This document shows positions 1-7,186 of a stretch of 9,413 nt of DNA, piece after piece. The notes beneath the pieces are model-generated. The model was not told where the DNA came from and did not search any database. It saw only the letters and a list, made by a program, of their open reading frames with translations. This DNA comes from Dehalococcoidia bacterium (GTDB lineage Bacteria > Chloroflexota > Dehalococcoidia > Dehalococcoidales > Fen-1064), in assembly GCA_003153955.1 (NCBI GenBank), contig PMCB01000069.1, positions 1-9,413 on the forward strand. The letters are read 5' to 3'. Numbering within the stretch: the first letter of the stretch is position 1; the number at the start of each line of letters is the position of its first letter. The position numbers were made by a program, and so were the translations under genes.

Positions 1-143
1 CCGGTTGTTCTTTCCAGGCACGCTGTGCTTATTCTGTTCCGCAATGCCTGAGGGAAAAACCTGTTTTAACAGAAATCGAGCCGAACCATTACGCGGCCTG
101 CTGGGTATCACAAAAGGGATTAAGAGAATGGCAGAAGCAATAA
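1..143 (+). CDS. oppD: Oligopeptide/dipeptide ABC transporter ATPase, OppD/DppD type, C-terminal end (5' partial)
   Basis: The reading frame beginning with the full codon at base 3 is open to a TAA at 141-143 and encodes 46 residues. It opens with GCSFQARC and continues with further cysteines and an N-H-Y-A-A-C segment. This is the typical C-terminal tail of OppD/DppD-type ATPases (the oligo_HPY region). Four cysteines (visible residues 2, 8, 15 and 33) have the spacing C-x5-C-x6-C-x17-C. In characterised Dpp/Opp ATPases such cysteines bind a [4Fe-4S] cluster. The nucleotide-binding domain lies outside the window. The last 16 bases overlap the start of the following ATPase gene, the usual translational coupling of an oppD-oppF pair. 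The oligopeptide versus dipeptide (dppD) assignment cannot be made from this fragment. The frame is too short and has no start codon, so it is easy to miss. Confidence 0.85.
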   Translation, partial: GCSFQARCAYSVPQCLREKPVLTEIEPNHYAACWVSQKGLREWQKQ

Positions 144-1117
144 TTGAAGTAAATAACCTTGCCAAGTATTTCCCGGTAACGCGGGGTTTATTCCACCAGG
201 CAAAAATCGCGGATGTGAAAGCCGTCGATGGTGTCAGCTTCGCGATTCACAAGGGTGAAACATTGGGGCTGGTCGGCGAAAGCGGCTGCGGCAAGACGAC
301 GCTCGGAAAATGCATTTTGCAGCTCATCCGTCCGACTTCGGGTGAGGTCATTTTCGAGGGCCGCGACCTGTGTGAATTATCGGACAAAGAGTTAGTGCCG
401 GTCAGAGCGAAACTGCAGATGATTTTTCAGGACCCTTATGATTCGCTCGACCCCCGGTTTACCGCTACGGACATCATCGGCGAACCTTTGAGGATTCACC
501 ATATTTCCAAAGGGAAAGACTATAACGACCGGATTGCGGAATTACTTGAGTTGGTGGGACTGGCACCCTACATGGGCGAACGTTATCCTCACGAATTCAG
601 CGGCGGACAACGGCAGCGGTTAGGCATTGCCCGGGCCCTGGCGCTGCAGCCCCAATTCATTATGTGTGACGAGCCGATATCCGCGCTGGATGTATCGATT
701 CAGGCGCAGATTATCAACCTGCTCGATGATTTGCAGCAAAAGTTCGGAGTATCTTACCTGTTTATCTCCCATGACCTCTCGGTGGTCAGGCACCTCAGCG
801 ACCGCGTGGTAGTAATGTATCTGGGGAAAGTGATGGAAATATCGAACCGGGATGAGCTTTATAAAAATCCGCTGCACCCGTACACTCAGGCTTTACTATC
901 GGCAGTGCCGATTCCCGACCCGGCGGTCGAAATGAAAAGGCAGGTAATTGTCCTTCAGGGAGAAGTCCCCAGCCCGATGAACCCGCCGTCAGGGTGTGTC
1001 TTCCACCCCCGCTGCTACCGCGCTTTTGCCGATTGCCCTAAGACCGTACCGATTCTCGCCGATGCCGGGGGCGGGCATCAGGTCGCCTGCCTCCTTTACG
1101 AAACGTCACGGCCATGA
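128..1117 (+). CDS. oppF: Oligopeptide/dipeptide ABC transporter ATPase, OppF/DppF type
   Basis: A 329-residue cytoplasmic ATPase that would pair with the upstream OppD-type subunit to power peptide import through a membrane permease pair not in this window. Visible motifs: Walker A GESGCGKTT (50-58), Q-loop Q101, signature FSGGQ (157-161), Walker B FIMCDEP (177-183), D-loop SALD (185-188) and switch H215. The C-terminal oligo_HPY region contains PPSGCVFHPRC (286-296). Cysteines 290, 296, 303 and 321 repeat the C-x5-C-x6-C-x17-C spacing of the upstream partner and may hold an Fe-S cluster. The start was set at ATG 128: an AAGGGA site lies 8 bases upstream, the family begins with such a short 'IEVNNLAKYFPV' lead, and the longer open frame to base 5 is explained by the overlapping oppD end. 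Length is normal for OppF. Oligopeptide, dipeptide or nickel specificity cannot be read from the ATPase. No clear terminator follows. Confidence 0.93.
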   Translation: MAEAIIEVNNLAKYFPVTRGLFHQAKIADVKAVDGVSFAIHKGETLGLVGESGCGKTTLGKCILQLIRPTSGEVIFEGRDLCELSDKELVPVRAKLQMIFQDPYDSLDPRFTATDIIGEPLRIHHISKGKDYNDRIAELLELVGLAPYMGERYPHEFSGGQRQRLGIARALALQPQFIMCDEPISALDVSIQAQIINLLDDLQQKFGVSYLFISHDLSVVRHLSDRVVVMYLGKVMEISNRDELYKNPLHPYTQALLSAVPIPDPAVEMKRQVIVLQGEVPSPMNPPSGCVFHPRCYRAFADCPKTVPILADAGGGHQVACLLYETSRP

Positions 1118-1209
1118 TTCCGGCTGATCTGCTTTTTCAGCGCCATCGGCGGGATATCGACACGGTTGAAATTCTTATCACTATTTCCTGCACAAAATTA
1201 CATTGACCT

Positions 1210-1238
1210 TTGACGCCGCCCCTTTCTCTTGATAGAAT
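1210..1238 (+). promoter_or_regulatory. Sigma-70-type promoter of the M28 peptidase gene
   Basis: TTGACG (1210-1215) and TAGAAT (1233-1238) are separated by exactly 17 bases, each matching the consensus at 5 of 6 positions. Transcription would start near 1245, giving a leader of about 45 bases before the GTG at 1290. A second TTGAC lies just upstream (1203-1207). The -10 box sits inside a perfect palindrome (1228-1242). Confidence 0.75.
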
Positions 1239-1242
1239 CAAG
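1228..1242. promoter_or_regulatory. Palindrome over the -10 box, candidate operator
   Basis: CTTGAT-AGA-ATCAAG is a perfect inverted repeat with 6-base arms and a 3-base centre, covering the whole -10 box TAGAAT. A protein bound here would block open-complex formation. The arms do not extend further, there is no T-tract, and the hairpin would lie upstream of the transcript start, so an operator is more likely than a terminator. The regulator is unknown. Confidence 0.4.
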
Positions 1243-1289
1243 CTAAGTTCCATCATCCGTAATATTTTCAAATATGGGGGTTAGCTAAA

Positions 1290-4232
1290 GTGAGCGGCAA
1301 AAATTCAGCCGGCTGGGAAAAACTGTTAGAGGGCTATCCCTGGTTTGCGGGGAAAGATAAATTTCCGCTTCCGGCTTATTCCGAGTTCATGCCACCGCCG
1401 CGCTTCGGACGCAGTCTCTACGGCGAAATCGATACCGGACATTTTATCAAAACTGACCCCTTCGGCTGGTATGTCTCCGAAATCGAAGAGGAACTGGAAG
1501 TCCAACCGGGTTTATCGATGCTGGCAAATCAAATCTTGCGGCAAATCGTAGAACTGGGCCAGGGCAAACCGGCTTACGGCATCACCGGTCCGCAAGAACA
1601 CCACCTCGTCGACAATCCATATTGGCCGCCGGAACTGGCGGCACAGGCCGGGAAATTACTTCATGAACGCTACGTTGTTTTTCTTCCGCTGGCTCTCTCG
1701 AAAACTCAGGATGACAAAGGGCGCGTGCGGTGGACTTTTTTCGGCAGCAGTGAACAGGGTCCGGAACGGGCCTTCTGGAAAAGCTTCTTTTCATCTCCGA
1801 CTCAGGAAATTCCGGCGCAGGAAGCGCTGGCTTTTCTTTTTACACTACTTAAGCAGGTATACAGCGAGAACTGCGCTAACACCGCCGGATTACATAAAAT
1901 AGGCTTCCGCTTTTTGCCTACTCCGCCGAATGCCTCGTTCCCTTACTGGACGGATATGCCGCTGCCATCGTACATCAAGCCTTTTATCCAGGATGAAAAT
2001 GCTAAGGACGATGACGTCCGTTATTTGCTTACTTTCAGGCCGTTCAGCCTGCTGCCCCCGGCGATACAACAATGTTATCTGAACGGACAATTAGTCCTCC
2101 TGCCTTTCCCGGGCAGTCTGGTTTTCTGGGGCATGCCGAGTTTTATTAAACTGCAGAAAGAAATGCCGCTGGCAATGCAATTATCCCTGCAGCGTCTGGC
2201 AGCGCGGCACGGCGGCCCGCACGGCATCCGCGTTCCCCAATCAGGCCGCTTCCATGAACCGGGCACCAAATTAAAACTGCCGGAAGTCGGGGAAAATTTA
2301 TTGCTTAATACTTACAAACGCACCAGCCGCTGGGACCGCACCCACCGCTATGAAAATGAGCTTATTGTCAGCGCCATCGAGGATAAAGTCGCCAATGTGC
2401 TTTTCAGCACGAAGCTGGACGTGATGGGATTGTATAACAAGCCAATGGCAAAAAACTGCCAGCTCTGGACCGGCGATTCTCATGTGTTGCTGGACGGCCC
2501 CACCGCCAGCCGGGAAGCGCTGGAAAAAGCGGCCGACACCGTGGCGGAAGGCGGCACGTTCCGCTACCGCTTCCTGTTTCCGGCGATGCGTGCCGGTTTA
2601 CACGAGATTTACTGGCATCGACCGCTGGTTGCCTGGTGGGATGAATCAAATAACGAAGCAAAAACATTGCCTGCCGGCCCTTCGGGTTACCTGACGGCTT
2701 ACAAGGTCGATGATTTTGATATCGCGCATCCGGCAGAGCTGTGGCCCCGGTTGCAGCAGCGGGCACCATATCTCACGGCTCTGCACAACTTCGGCCACCT
2801 CGAAGAGCATTACACGCACCAGACAACACTGAATATTTTACGGGTGATGGACGCCGCCGGGATGTGGCCTCAAAAATATCTGCCCGCCGGTTTTACCCGG
2901 CAGATGCTGCATTTGCAGGAACATGAAACGCTGGAACAGTGGCTGGCAGATTTGCCCGAAAAGGCGAAAGATACGGACGAAGTGAAGAATCTTTGCCGGG
3001 ATGTGGAAGCCTGTATCGAACCGGCTGCAGAGCAGGAAACACCAAAGGAAAAAAGGTTAAAAACGTTGACATACCAGCAGACCGCGGCCAGAACCTTCGA
3101 AGAAGCGTGGTGGAACGATATCCTCAAGTTATCCAGCGGCGCCTATCTCAATAAAGATAACGCTGATTGCGTCCACGACCCGGCGACACAGGCACACCTT
3201 GAACACCGTCAACGCGACCTGGAAAAACTGGGGAACTACCTGCTCGGACGCCACCGGGAGGCGATTGATGCCGCCGGCATGGCGGGAAAGGCGACTTTCG
3301 GCGAACTGCCGTTTCACTGGGAAACGGATTTCGATTTTTCCGATTTCGGCGGCTGGAAAAACAATCAGGAAGGTCATCTCCATGAACGAGACCTGCTGGT
3401 GATTATCCCCGGGAAAAACCGTAAAGAAGCAATCATCATGGGCGACCATTACGATACGGCCTACATGGAAGACGTTTATGACAAATCCAGGGGGGGAACA
3501 GGTGCGCGGCTGTCCGCCCACGGCGCGGACGATAACTGCTCGGCGATCGCCACTTTATTGCAGGCTGCCCCGGTCTTTTTAAAACTGTCGAAAGAGGGCC
3601 TGCTGGAACGTGATGTGTGGCTGGTACACTTAACCGGCGAAGAATTCCCCGCCGACTGCATGGGGGCCAGGCACCTGGCACAGGCGTTAATTGAAAAATC
3701 GCTGCAAATGCGCTTGACCGATGGGAAGACATTAGATTTATCCGATACCCTGATTAAAGGCGTTTACCTGATGGATATGATCGGACATAACCGTGAAAGC
3801 GATTGGGACATTTTCCAGATGTCTCCGGGGAAAGGTCCGGCGTCAATGCAGTTAGCCCGGGAAGCATATACTGCCAATCAATTGTGGAACATGAATACCC
3901 CTAAATGGAATCTCGGGGACGGACGGTTCCGCAAAGGCCGCGGCCGGCGCTCTGACGACGATACAATACCGGTCACAGCCCGGTTTCCCAATCTTAACGG
4001 CGAAATACGTCTGCCGGCCGACCCGCGCAGCACGCTTTTCAATACCGACGGGCAGATATTCTCCGACTGCGGTATACCGGTCGTGCTTTTCATGGAAAAC
4101 TACGATATCAACCGCAGCGGCTACCACGACTCCAAAGACACCATGCAGAATATCGACCTGGATTACGGGGCGGCATTAGCGGCGATCGTCATTGAGTCCG
4201 TGGCCCGTGCGGCGGCACTGAAAAAGCTTTAG
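1290..4232 (+). CDS. Large M28-family zinc peptidase with an uncharacterised ~690-residue N-terminal region
   Basis: A 980-residue protein. Its C-terminal part (about 695-980) is a complete M28 (aminopeptidase Y/S/Ap1-like) domain. It has GDHYDT (718-723; H720 zinc ligand, D722 support), GADDN (745-749; bridging D747), TGEE (782-785; general base E784 and ligand E785), LMDMIGH (827-833; ligand D829) and YHDSKDT (945-951; ligand H946). This predicts an active di-zinc exopeptidase. The insert before the last ligand contains a basic run RFRKGRGRR (879-887). The N-terminal two thirds match no family I recognise and are rich in W, P and H. They include a histidine cluster H499-x3-H503-x3-H507-x2-H510. 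No signal peptide or membrane segment is visible, so it is probably cytoplasmic. The GTG at 1290 is the first start codon after the in-frame stop at 1260-1262, with GGGGG 9 bases upstream. Typical M28 enzymes are 300-600 residues, so this is unusually long. Neighbouring peptide-transport ATPases suggest peptide breakdown, but this is not proven. Confidence 0.85.
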   Translation: MSGKNSAGWEKLLEGYPWFAGKDKFPLPAYSEFMPPPRFGRSLYGEIDTGHFIKTDPFGWYVSEIEEELEVQPGLSMLANQILRQIVELGQGKPAYGITGPQEHHLVDNPYWPPELAAQAGKLLHERYVVFLPLALSKTQDDKGRVRWTFFGSSEQGPERAFWKSFFSSPTQEIPAQEALAFLFTLLKQVYSENCANTAGLHKIGFRFLPTPPNASFPYWTDMPLPSYIKPFIQDENAKDDDVRYLLTFRPFSLLPPAIQQCYLNGQLVLLPFPGSLVFWGMPSFIKLQKEMPLAMQLSLQRLAARHGGPHGIRVPQSGRFHEPGTKLKLPEVGENLLLNTYKRTSRWDRTHRYENELIVSAIEDKVANVLFSTKLDVMGLYNKPMAKNCQLWTGDSHVLLDGPTASREALEKAADTVAEGGTFRYRFLFPAMRAGLHEIYWHRPLVAWWDESNNEAKTLPAGPSGYLTAYKVDDFDIAHPAELWPRLQQRAPYLTALHNFGHLEEHYTHQTTLNILRVMDAAGMWPQKYLPAGFTRQMLHLQEHETLEQWLADLPEKAKDTDEVKNLCRDVEACIEPAAEQETPKEKRLKTLTYQQTAARTFEEAWWNDILKLSSGAYLNKDNADCVHDPATQAHLEHRQRDLEKLGNYLLGRHREAIDAAGMAGKATFGELPFHWETDFDFSDFGGWKNNQEGHLHERDLLVIIPGKNRKEAIIMGDHYDTAYMEDVYDKSRGGTGARLSAHGADDNCSAIATLLQAAPVFLKLSKEGLLERDVWLVHLTGEEFPADCMGARHLAQALIEKSLQMRLTDGKTLDLSDTLIKGVYLMDMIGHNRESDWDIFQMSPGKGPASMQLAREAYTANQLWNMNTPKWNLGDGRFRKGRGRRSDDDTIPVTARFPNLNGEIRLPADPRSTLFNTDGQIFSDCGIPVVLFMENYDINRSGYHDSKDTMQNIDLDYGAALAAIVIESVARAAALKKL

Positions 4233-4260
4233 AGCCAAATACATATTTTCTCCTCAACTG

Positions 4261-4291
4261 TTTACAATTGTTCCTGTATTTATGTTTTAAT
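4261..4291 (+). promoter_or_regulatory. Possible weak promoter for the larA-like gene
   Basis: In the 76-base gap after the peptidase gene, TTTACA (4261-4266) and TTTAAT (4286-4291) lie 19 bases apart, slightly wide for a sigma-70 site. The gap is AT-rich and has no terminator, so read-through from the peptidase promoter is equally possible. An AAGAGG ribosome binding site (4297-4302) follows, 6 bases before the ATG. Confidence 0.3.
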
Positions 4292-4308
4292 TAGATAAGA
4301 GGCAGATA

Positions 4309-5583
4309 ATGTCAGTAATCAAAATCCCCTATGGGCGTGAAATACTCAAGCTGGAAATCGAGCCGGAGCATCTGAAGGCCGTTCTGGAACCGGAATCCAA
4401 AGCTGTTGCTAAAAAAGAGGAAGCGGACATCGTGCGGCAGGCTTTGGCTGAACCGATTGCATCGCCGCGGCTATCTGAATTAGCCTCAAAAGTGCACCGC
4501 GTGCTGTTAATCACCTCCGACCACACCCGGCCGCTGCCCAGTAAGATCACCATGCCGATTCTATTGGAAGAAATACGCAATAATAATCCCGAAATTCAGA
4601 TTAAAATTCTGGTCGCCACCGGTTTCCACCGGCTGACCCGTCCGGAGGAATTAATCGCCCGGTTCGGCCAAAAATTATGCGATAAAGAAGACATTATTGT
4701 CCATGACTCCCGTGATAAAAAACACCTCGTTTTCAAAGGCATTTTGCCTTCGGGCGGGGAGCTGTGGCTGAACAACCTCGTGGACTGGGCGGATTTAATC
4801 GTCGCCGAGGGATTTATTGAACCGCACTTTTTTGCCGGTTTTTCCGGCGGCCGCAAAAGCATTTTGCCCGGAATTGCCGGTACCGCAACGGTACTGGCCA
4901 ATCACTGCGCCGCCTTTATTGCCAGTGAAAACGCCCGCACCGGCAACCTGCAGGATAACCCGATACACCGGGATATGCTTTTTGCCTCGGAAACCGTCGG
5001 ACTGGCCTTCATCCTCAACGTCGCCCTCGATGCGGATAAAAAAATCATCCGCGCTGTTGCGGGTCATCCCGATAAAGCCCACCGTCTTGGCTGCGATTTT
5101 GTCAGCCGGCGGGCAATCGTCAGGCGTCAACTAGCTGATATCGTGATAACCTCGAACGGCGGCTATCCATTAGATCAGAATATCTACCAGGCGGTCAAGG
5201 GCATGACTTCCGCCGAAACTTGCGTCCGCGAAGGCGGTGTTATTATCATGGTGGCGGCCTGCGAAGATGGTCACGGCGGCGAGGCTTTCTACCGTTGGTT
5301 TGCTGAAGCGAAGTCACCGCAGGAAGTCACGGCCAAAATTTCTAACATAGCCCAAAAAGACACTTTACCCGACCAGTGGGAAGCGCAAATCCTGGCCCGC
5401 GTGCTGACCAAATGCACGGTGATTTTAGTCTCGAACTTCTGTAATCCGGAAGTTGTCCGGGCGATGCACATGCTGCAGGCGCCGGATATTGCAACAGCAT
5501 TGACTATGGCTCGGGAAAAGATGGGTAAAAAAGCGCAGATTACGGTCATTCCGGACGGGGTATCCGTCATCGTCACGGACTAA
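4309..5583 (+). CDS. larA: LarA-family nickel-pincer racemase/epimerase (lactate racemase homologue)
   Basis: A 424-residue protein of the LarA (DUF2088) family, which inverts the configuration of 2-hydroxy acids using the nickel-pincer nucleotide cofactor (NPN) by hydride transfer. Nearly every residue known to matter in Lactobacillus plantarum LarA is present, shifted by one: D71 and R74 in DHTRP, H107 in GFH, H173 in EPHFFAGFSGGRK, K183 (the lysine that covalently holds the cofactor), H199 (nickel ligand, 16 residues after the lysine as in LarA), and Y293, Q294, K297. It should therefore be an active cofactor-dependent enzyme. The family has many members acting on substrates other than lactate (for example malate, phenyllactate or sugar acids), so lactate is not assured. 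The cofactor genes larB, larC and larE are not in this window. The ATG has a good AAGAGG site. It lies 76 bases after the peptidase gene and convergent with the MarR gene, 33 bases from its stop. Confidence 0.88.
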   Translation: MSVIKIPYGREILKLEIEPEHLKAVLEPESKAVAKKEEADIVRQALAEPIASPRLSELASKVHRVLLITSDHTRPLPSKITMPILLEEIRNNNPEIQIKILVATGFHRLTRPEELIARFGQKLCDKEDIIVHDSRDKKHLVFKGILPSGGELWLNNLVDWADLIVAEGFIEPHFFAGFSGGRKSILPGIAGTATVLANHCAAFIASENARTGNLQDNPIHRDMLFASETVGLAFILNVALDADKKIIRAVAGHPDKAHRLGCDFVSRRAIVRRQLADIVITSNGGYPLDQNIYQAVKGMTSAETCVREGGVIIMVAACEDGHGGEAFYRWFAEAKSPQEVTAKISNIAQKDTLPDQWEAQILARVLTKCTVILVSNFCNPEVVRAMHMLQAPDIATALTMAREKMGKKAQITVIPDGVSVIVTD

Positions 5584-5616
5584 AAAACTAAATCTGAACG
5601 CCTGGGTTGATCGCGC

Positions 5617-6066
5617 CTACTTGGTTTCTTCCTGTTTCGCATCAATGGCCTTGACCATGATTTTCAGGCCCTGCGCCACGATTTCCGCTTCTTTGTCGGA
5701 AAGATTTTTGAACAGTTCGGTCATCCGTTCCCGTCGCTTCTGCCGCAGCTCTGCCACCAGCTCATCACCTTTCGGCGTTGTGCGTAATACCAGCACCCGC
5801 CGGTCGTCGGGGTCGCCGATCCGGGTAATCAAATCTTTTTCCAATAATCTATCGATAATACCTGTTACATTCGTTGGTGTAACTTTCAGCGCGGTTGCCA
5901 GCTTGCCGGTCGTCGTGGCGCCGCGATTGCTGATGAAAAACAGGGTTTTGAGCTGCCCGATACCCAGATTCAGGCTCATCCATGCATCCAGTTCATATTG
6001 ACGCCGGTCATGGTCGATCTTCCTTTGCAGTTCAATCAGTTCTTCGACAATCTCTTGTTTCACCAT
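5617..6066 (-). CDS. MarR-family transcriptional regulator
   Basis: A 149-residue cytoplasmic DNA-binding protein of normal MarR length. The N-terminal helix (about 1-32) would form the dimer interface. The winged helix-turn-helix covers about 37-105: TTGKLATALKV (52-62) is the first HTH helix, TPTNVTGIIDRLLEKDLI (63-80) the recognition helix and following strand, and IGDPDDRRVLVLRTTPKG (83-100) the wing with the classic DxRR signature. A C-terminal helix (about 101-145) completes the dimer domain. The ATG at 6066-6064 has a purine-rich GGCGGG region about 9 bases upstream. It is divergent from a DrrAB-type exporter across a 130-base space that contains the exporter promoter and an inverted repeat. 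It is thus likely a ligand-responsive repressor of the exporter and of itself. The inducer cannot be predicted. Confidence 0.93.
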   Translation of the reverse strand: MVKQEIVEELIELQRKIDHDRRQYELDAWMSLNLGIGQLKTLFFISNRGATTTGKLATALKVTPTNVTGIIDRLLEKDLITRIGDPDDRRVLVLRTTPKGDELVAELRQKRRERMTELFKNLSDKEAEIVAQGLKIMVKAIDAKQEETK

Positions 6067-6090
6067 TTTCTTTTTCCCGCCTTATTAGTG

Positions 6091-6107
6091 AATGTAACAT
6101 TGACATT
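6091..6107. promoter_or_regulatory. Candidate MarR operator
   Basis: AATGT (6091-6095) is followed by two ACATT copies. One pairs across a single A (6097-6101), giving AATGT-A-ACATT; the other (6103-6107) gives AATGT-N7-ACATT. The repeats overlap the -35 box (6100-6105) of the exporter promoter and lie 25-41 bases upstream of the marR start. This is the usual place and style for a MarR-type autoregulatory site, but the binding is inferred. Confidence 0.5.
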
Positions 6108-6128
6108 TATTCTTGCGTTCAATAGAAT
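6100..6128 (+). promoter_or_regulatory. Sigma-70 promoter of the ABC exporter operon
   Basis: A perfect TTGACA (6100-6105), a 17-base spacer and TAGAAT (6123-6128, 5 of 6 matches) form a near-consensus promoter. It predicts a transcript start near 6135 and an AT-rich leader of about 60 bases before the ATG at 6197. Such strength fits a promoter held down by a repressor. No equally clear minus-strand promoter for marR was found, though it must lie in the same space. Confidence 0.85.
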
Positions 6129-6196
6129 TATATGAGGAACCATACGAATATTACATACTAACAGAAAATATCATATTTTTGCAATGGAGGCAACTC

Positions 6197-7186
6197 ATGG
6201 AAGAAAAAGCCATTGTTGTCCAAAACCTGGTCAAGCAATACCCCAAAGTCAGGGCCGTGGACGACGTCTCATTCTCAGTGGATAAAGGCGAAATTTTCGG
6301 GCTGCTTGGGCCGAACGGCGCGGGTAAAACCACCACCATCCGTACCCTGTTGACCCTTATCCCGCCCACATCCGGGGAAACGCTCATTTATAACGTTAAC
6401 ACCGCCAAAAACAGCGAAGAAGTGCGGCGGATGTGCGGTTACGTGCCGCAGGACGTCTCCGCGGACGGCGACCTGACAGCTTATGAAAACGTGCTGATAT
6501 CCGCCAAACTATACGGCATGCCACCCAAAGAAAGAAAGCAGCGCATTCAGGAAGTGCTCAATTTTCTGGAACTGACCGACCGTGAGCATGACATGGTCAA
6601 TACTTTTTCGGGCGGCATGATGCGGCGTCTGGAAATTGCCCAGGCGCTGGTCAACCGGCCGAAAGTGCTTTTCCTCGATGAACCCAGCATCGGCTTGGAC
6701 CCGAATGCCCGGCGCATCATCTGGGGCCTGATTAAAAAATTGCGGGACGAATTCAACACCACCATCATGATGACCACCCACGATATGGGTGAAGCCGATG
6801 TGCTTTGCGACCGTATCGGCATCATGAACCGGGGTAAACTGGCCACGCTGGGCAAGCCGGAGGGGTTGAAAGCCGCTGTCGGCGGCGATATTATTACCAT
6901 CAATTCCAACAATCCGAATTGCTCCCTGAAGTTAAAAGAATTGGGTTATTCCGCCATCACCGATTCAGCGGACGGCAACTTTGACTTAATCGTCAATAAC
7001 GGCGAGACGCTGATTCCCCACCTGCTTGAAGGCCTGAAAGCCAAGGGGGTTGTGGTTGAATCAGTCTCATTGAAAAAACCCACACTGGATGACGTTTTTC
7101 TGAAATATACCGGCGCCCGCATCGAAGAAGGAGACACCTTTGCCGAAACCCGCCGCGCCCGCCAATCCTTTACGAGGAGGAGCTGA
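6197..7186 (+). CDS. DrrA-type ABC exporter ATPase
   Basis: A 329-residue ATPase of the daunorubicin-resistance (DrrA/CcmA-like) family that energises an ABC-2 efflux pump. Visible motifs: Walker A GPNGAGKTT (38-46), Q-loop Q85 in YVPQD, signature FSGGM (137-141), Walker B VLFLDEP (157-163), D-loop GLD (166-168), switch H195. The DrrA-specific C-terminal motif KPTLDDVFLKYTG (294-306) is present, followed by an arginine-rich tail. The start at ATG 6197 has a perfect GGAGG (6186-6190) 6 bases upstream; an earlier TTG in frame lies inside the promoter and was discarded. The TGA overlaps the permease ATG by one base (TGATG), so the two are translationally coupled. The divergent MarR gene indicates inducible export of a drug-like or toxic compound; the substrate is unknown. 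Confidence 0.94.
   Translation: MEEKAIVVQNLVKQYPKVRAVDDVSFSVDKGEIFGLLGPNGAGKTTTIRTLLTLIPPTSGETLIYNVNTAKNSEEVRRMCGYVPQDVSADGDLTAYENVLISAKLYGMPPKERKQRIQEVLNFLELTDREHDMVNTFSGGMMRRLEIAQALVNRPKVLFLDEPSIGLDPNARRIIWGLIKKLRDEFNTTIMMTTHDMGEADVLCDRIGIMNRGKLATLGKPEGLKAAVGGDIITINSNNPNCSLKLKELGYSAITDSADGNFDLIVNNGETLIPHLLEGLKAKGVVVESVSLKKPTLDDVFLKYTGARIEEGDTFAETRRARQSFTRRS

Noticed and set aside
5..127. Upstream extension of the OppF-type gene to an earlier start
   Set aside because: Codons before the ATG at 128 do not resemble the family, and this stretch is better explained as the end of oppD in another frame, with its four-cysteine tail.
1121..1146. Possible terminator after the OppF-type gene (GCTGA/TCAGC)
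   Set aside because: The stem is only five bases and no T-run follows it.
2404..2769. Minus-strand open frame of 121 codons inside the peptidase gene
   Set aside because: Proline- and arginine-rich shadow translation, opposite to a continuous real gene.
3129..3521. Minus-strand open frame of 130 codons inside the peptidase gene
   Set aside because: It is antisense to a coding region with clear M28 context, with no ribosome binding site or family signature.
4264..4271. Palindrome ACAATTGT upstream of the larA-like gene
   Set aside because: Only eight bases, does not extend, and is expected by chance in AT-rich DNA.
5584..5616. Terminator between the convergent larA-like and marR genes
   Set aside because: The 33-base gap shows no convincing hairpin with a T-run on either strand.
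6113..6196. Earlier TTG start for the exporter ATPase
   Set aside because: It lies within the promoter (between the -35 and -10 boxes), and the ATG at 6197 has an ideal GGAGG site and a family-like N terminus.
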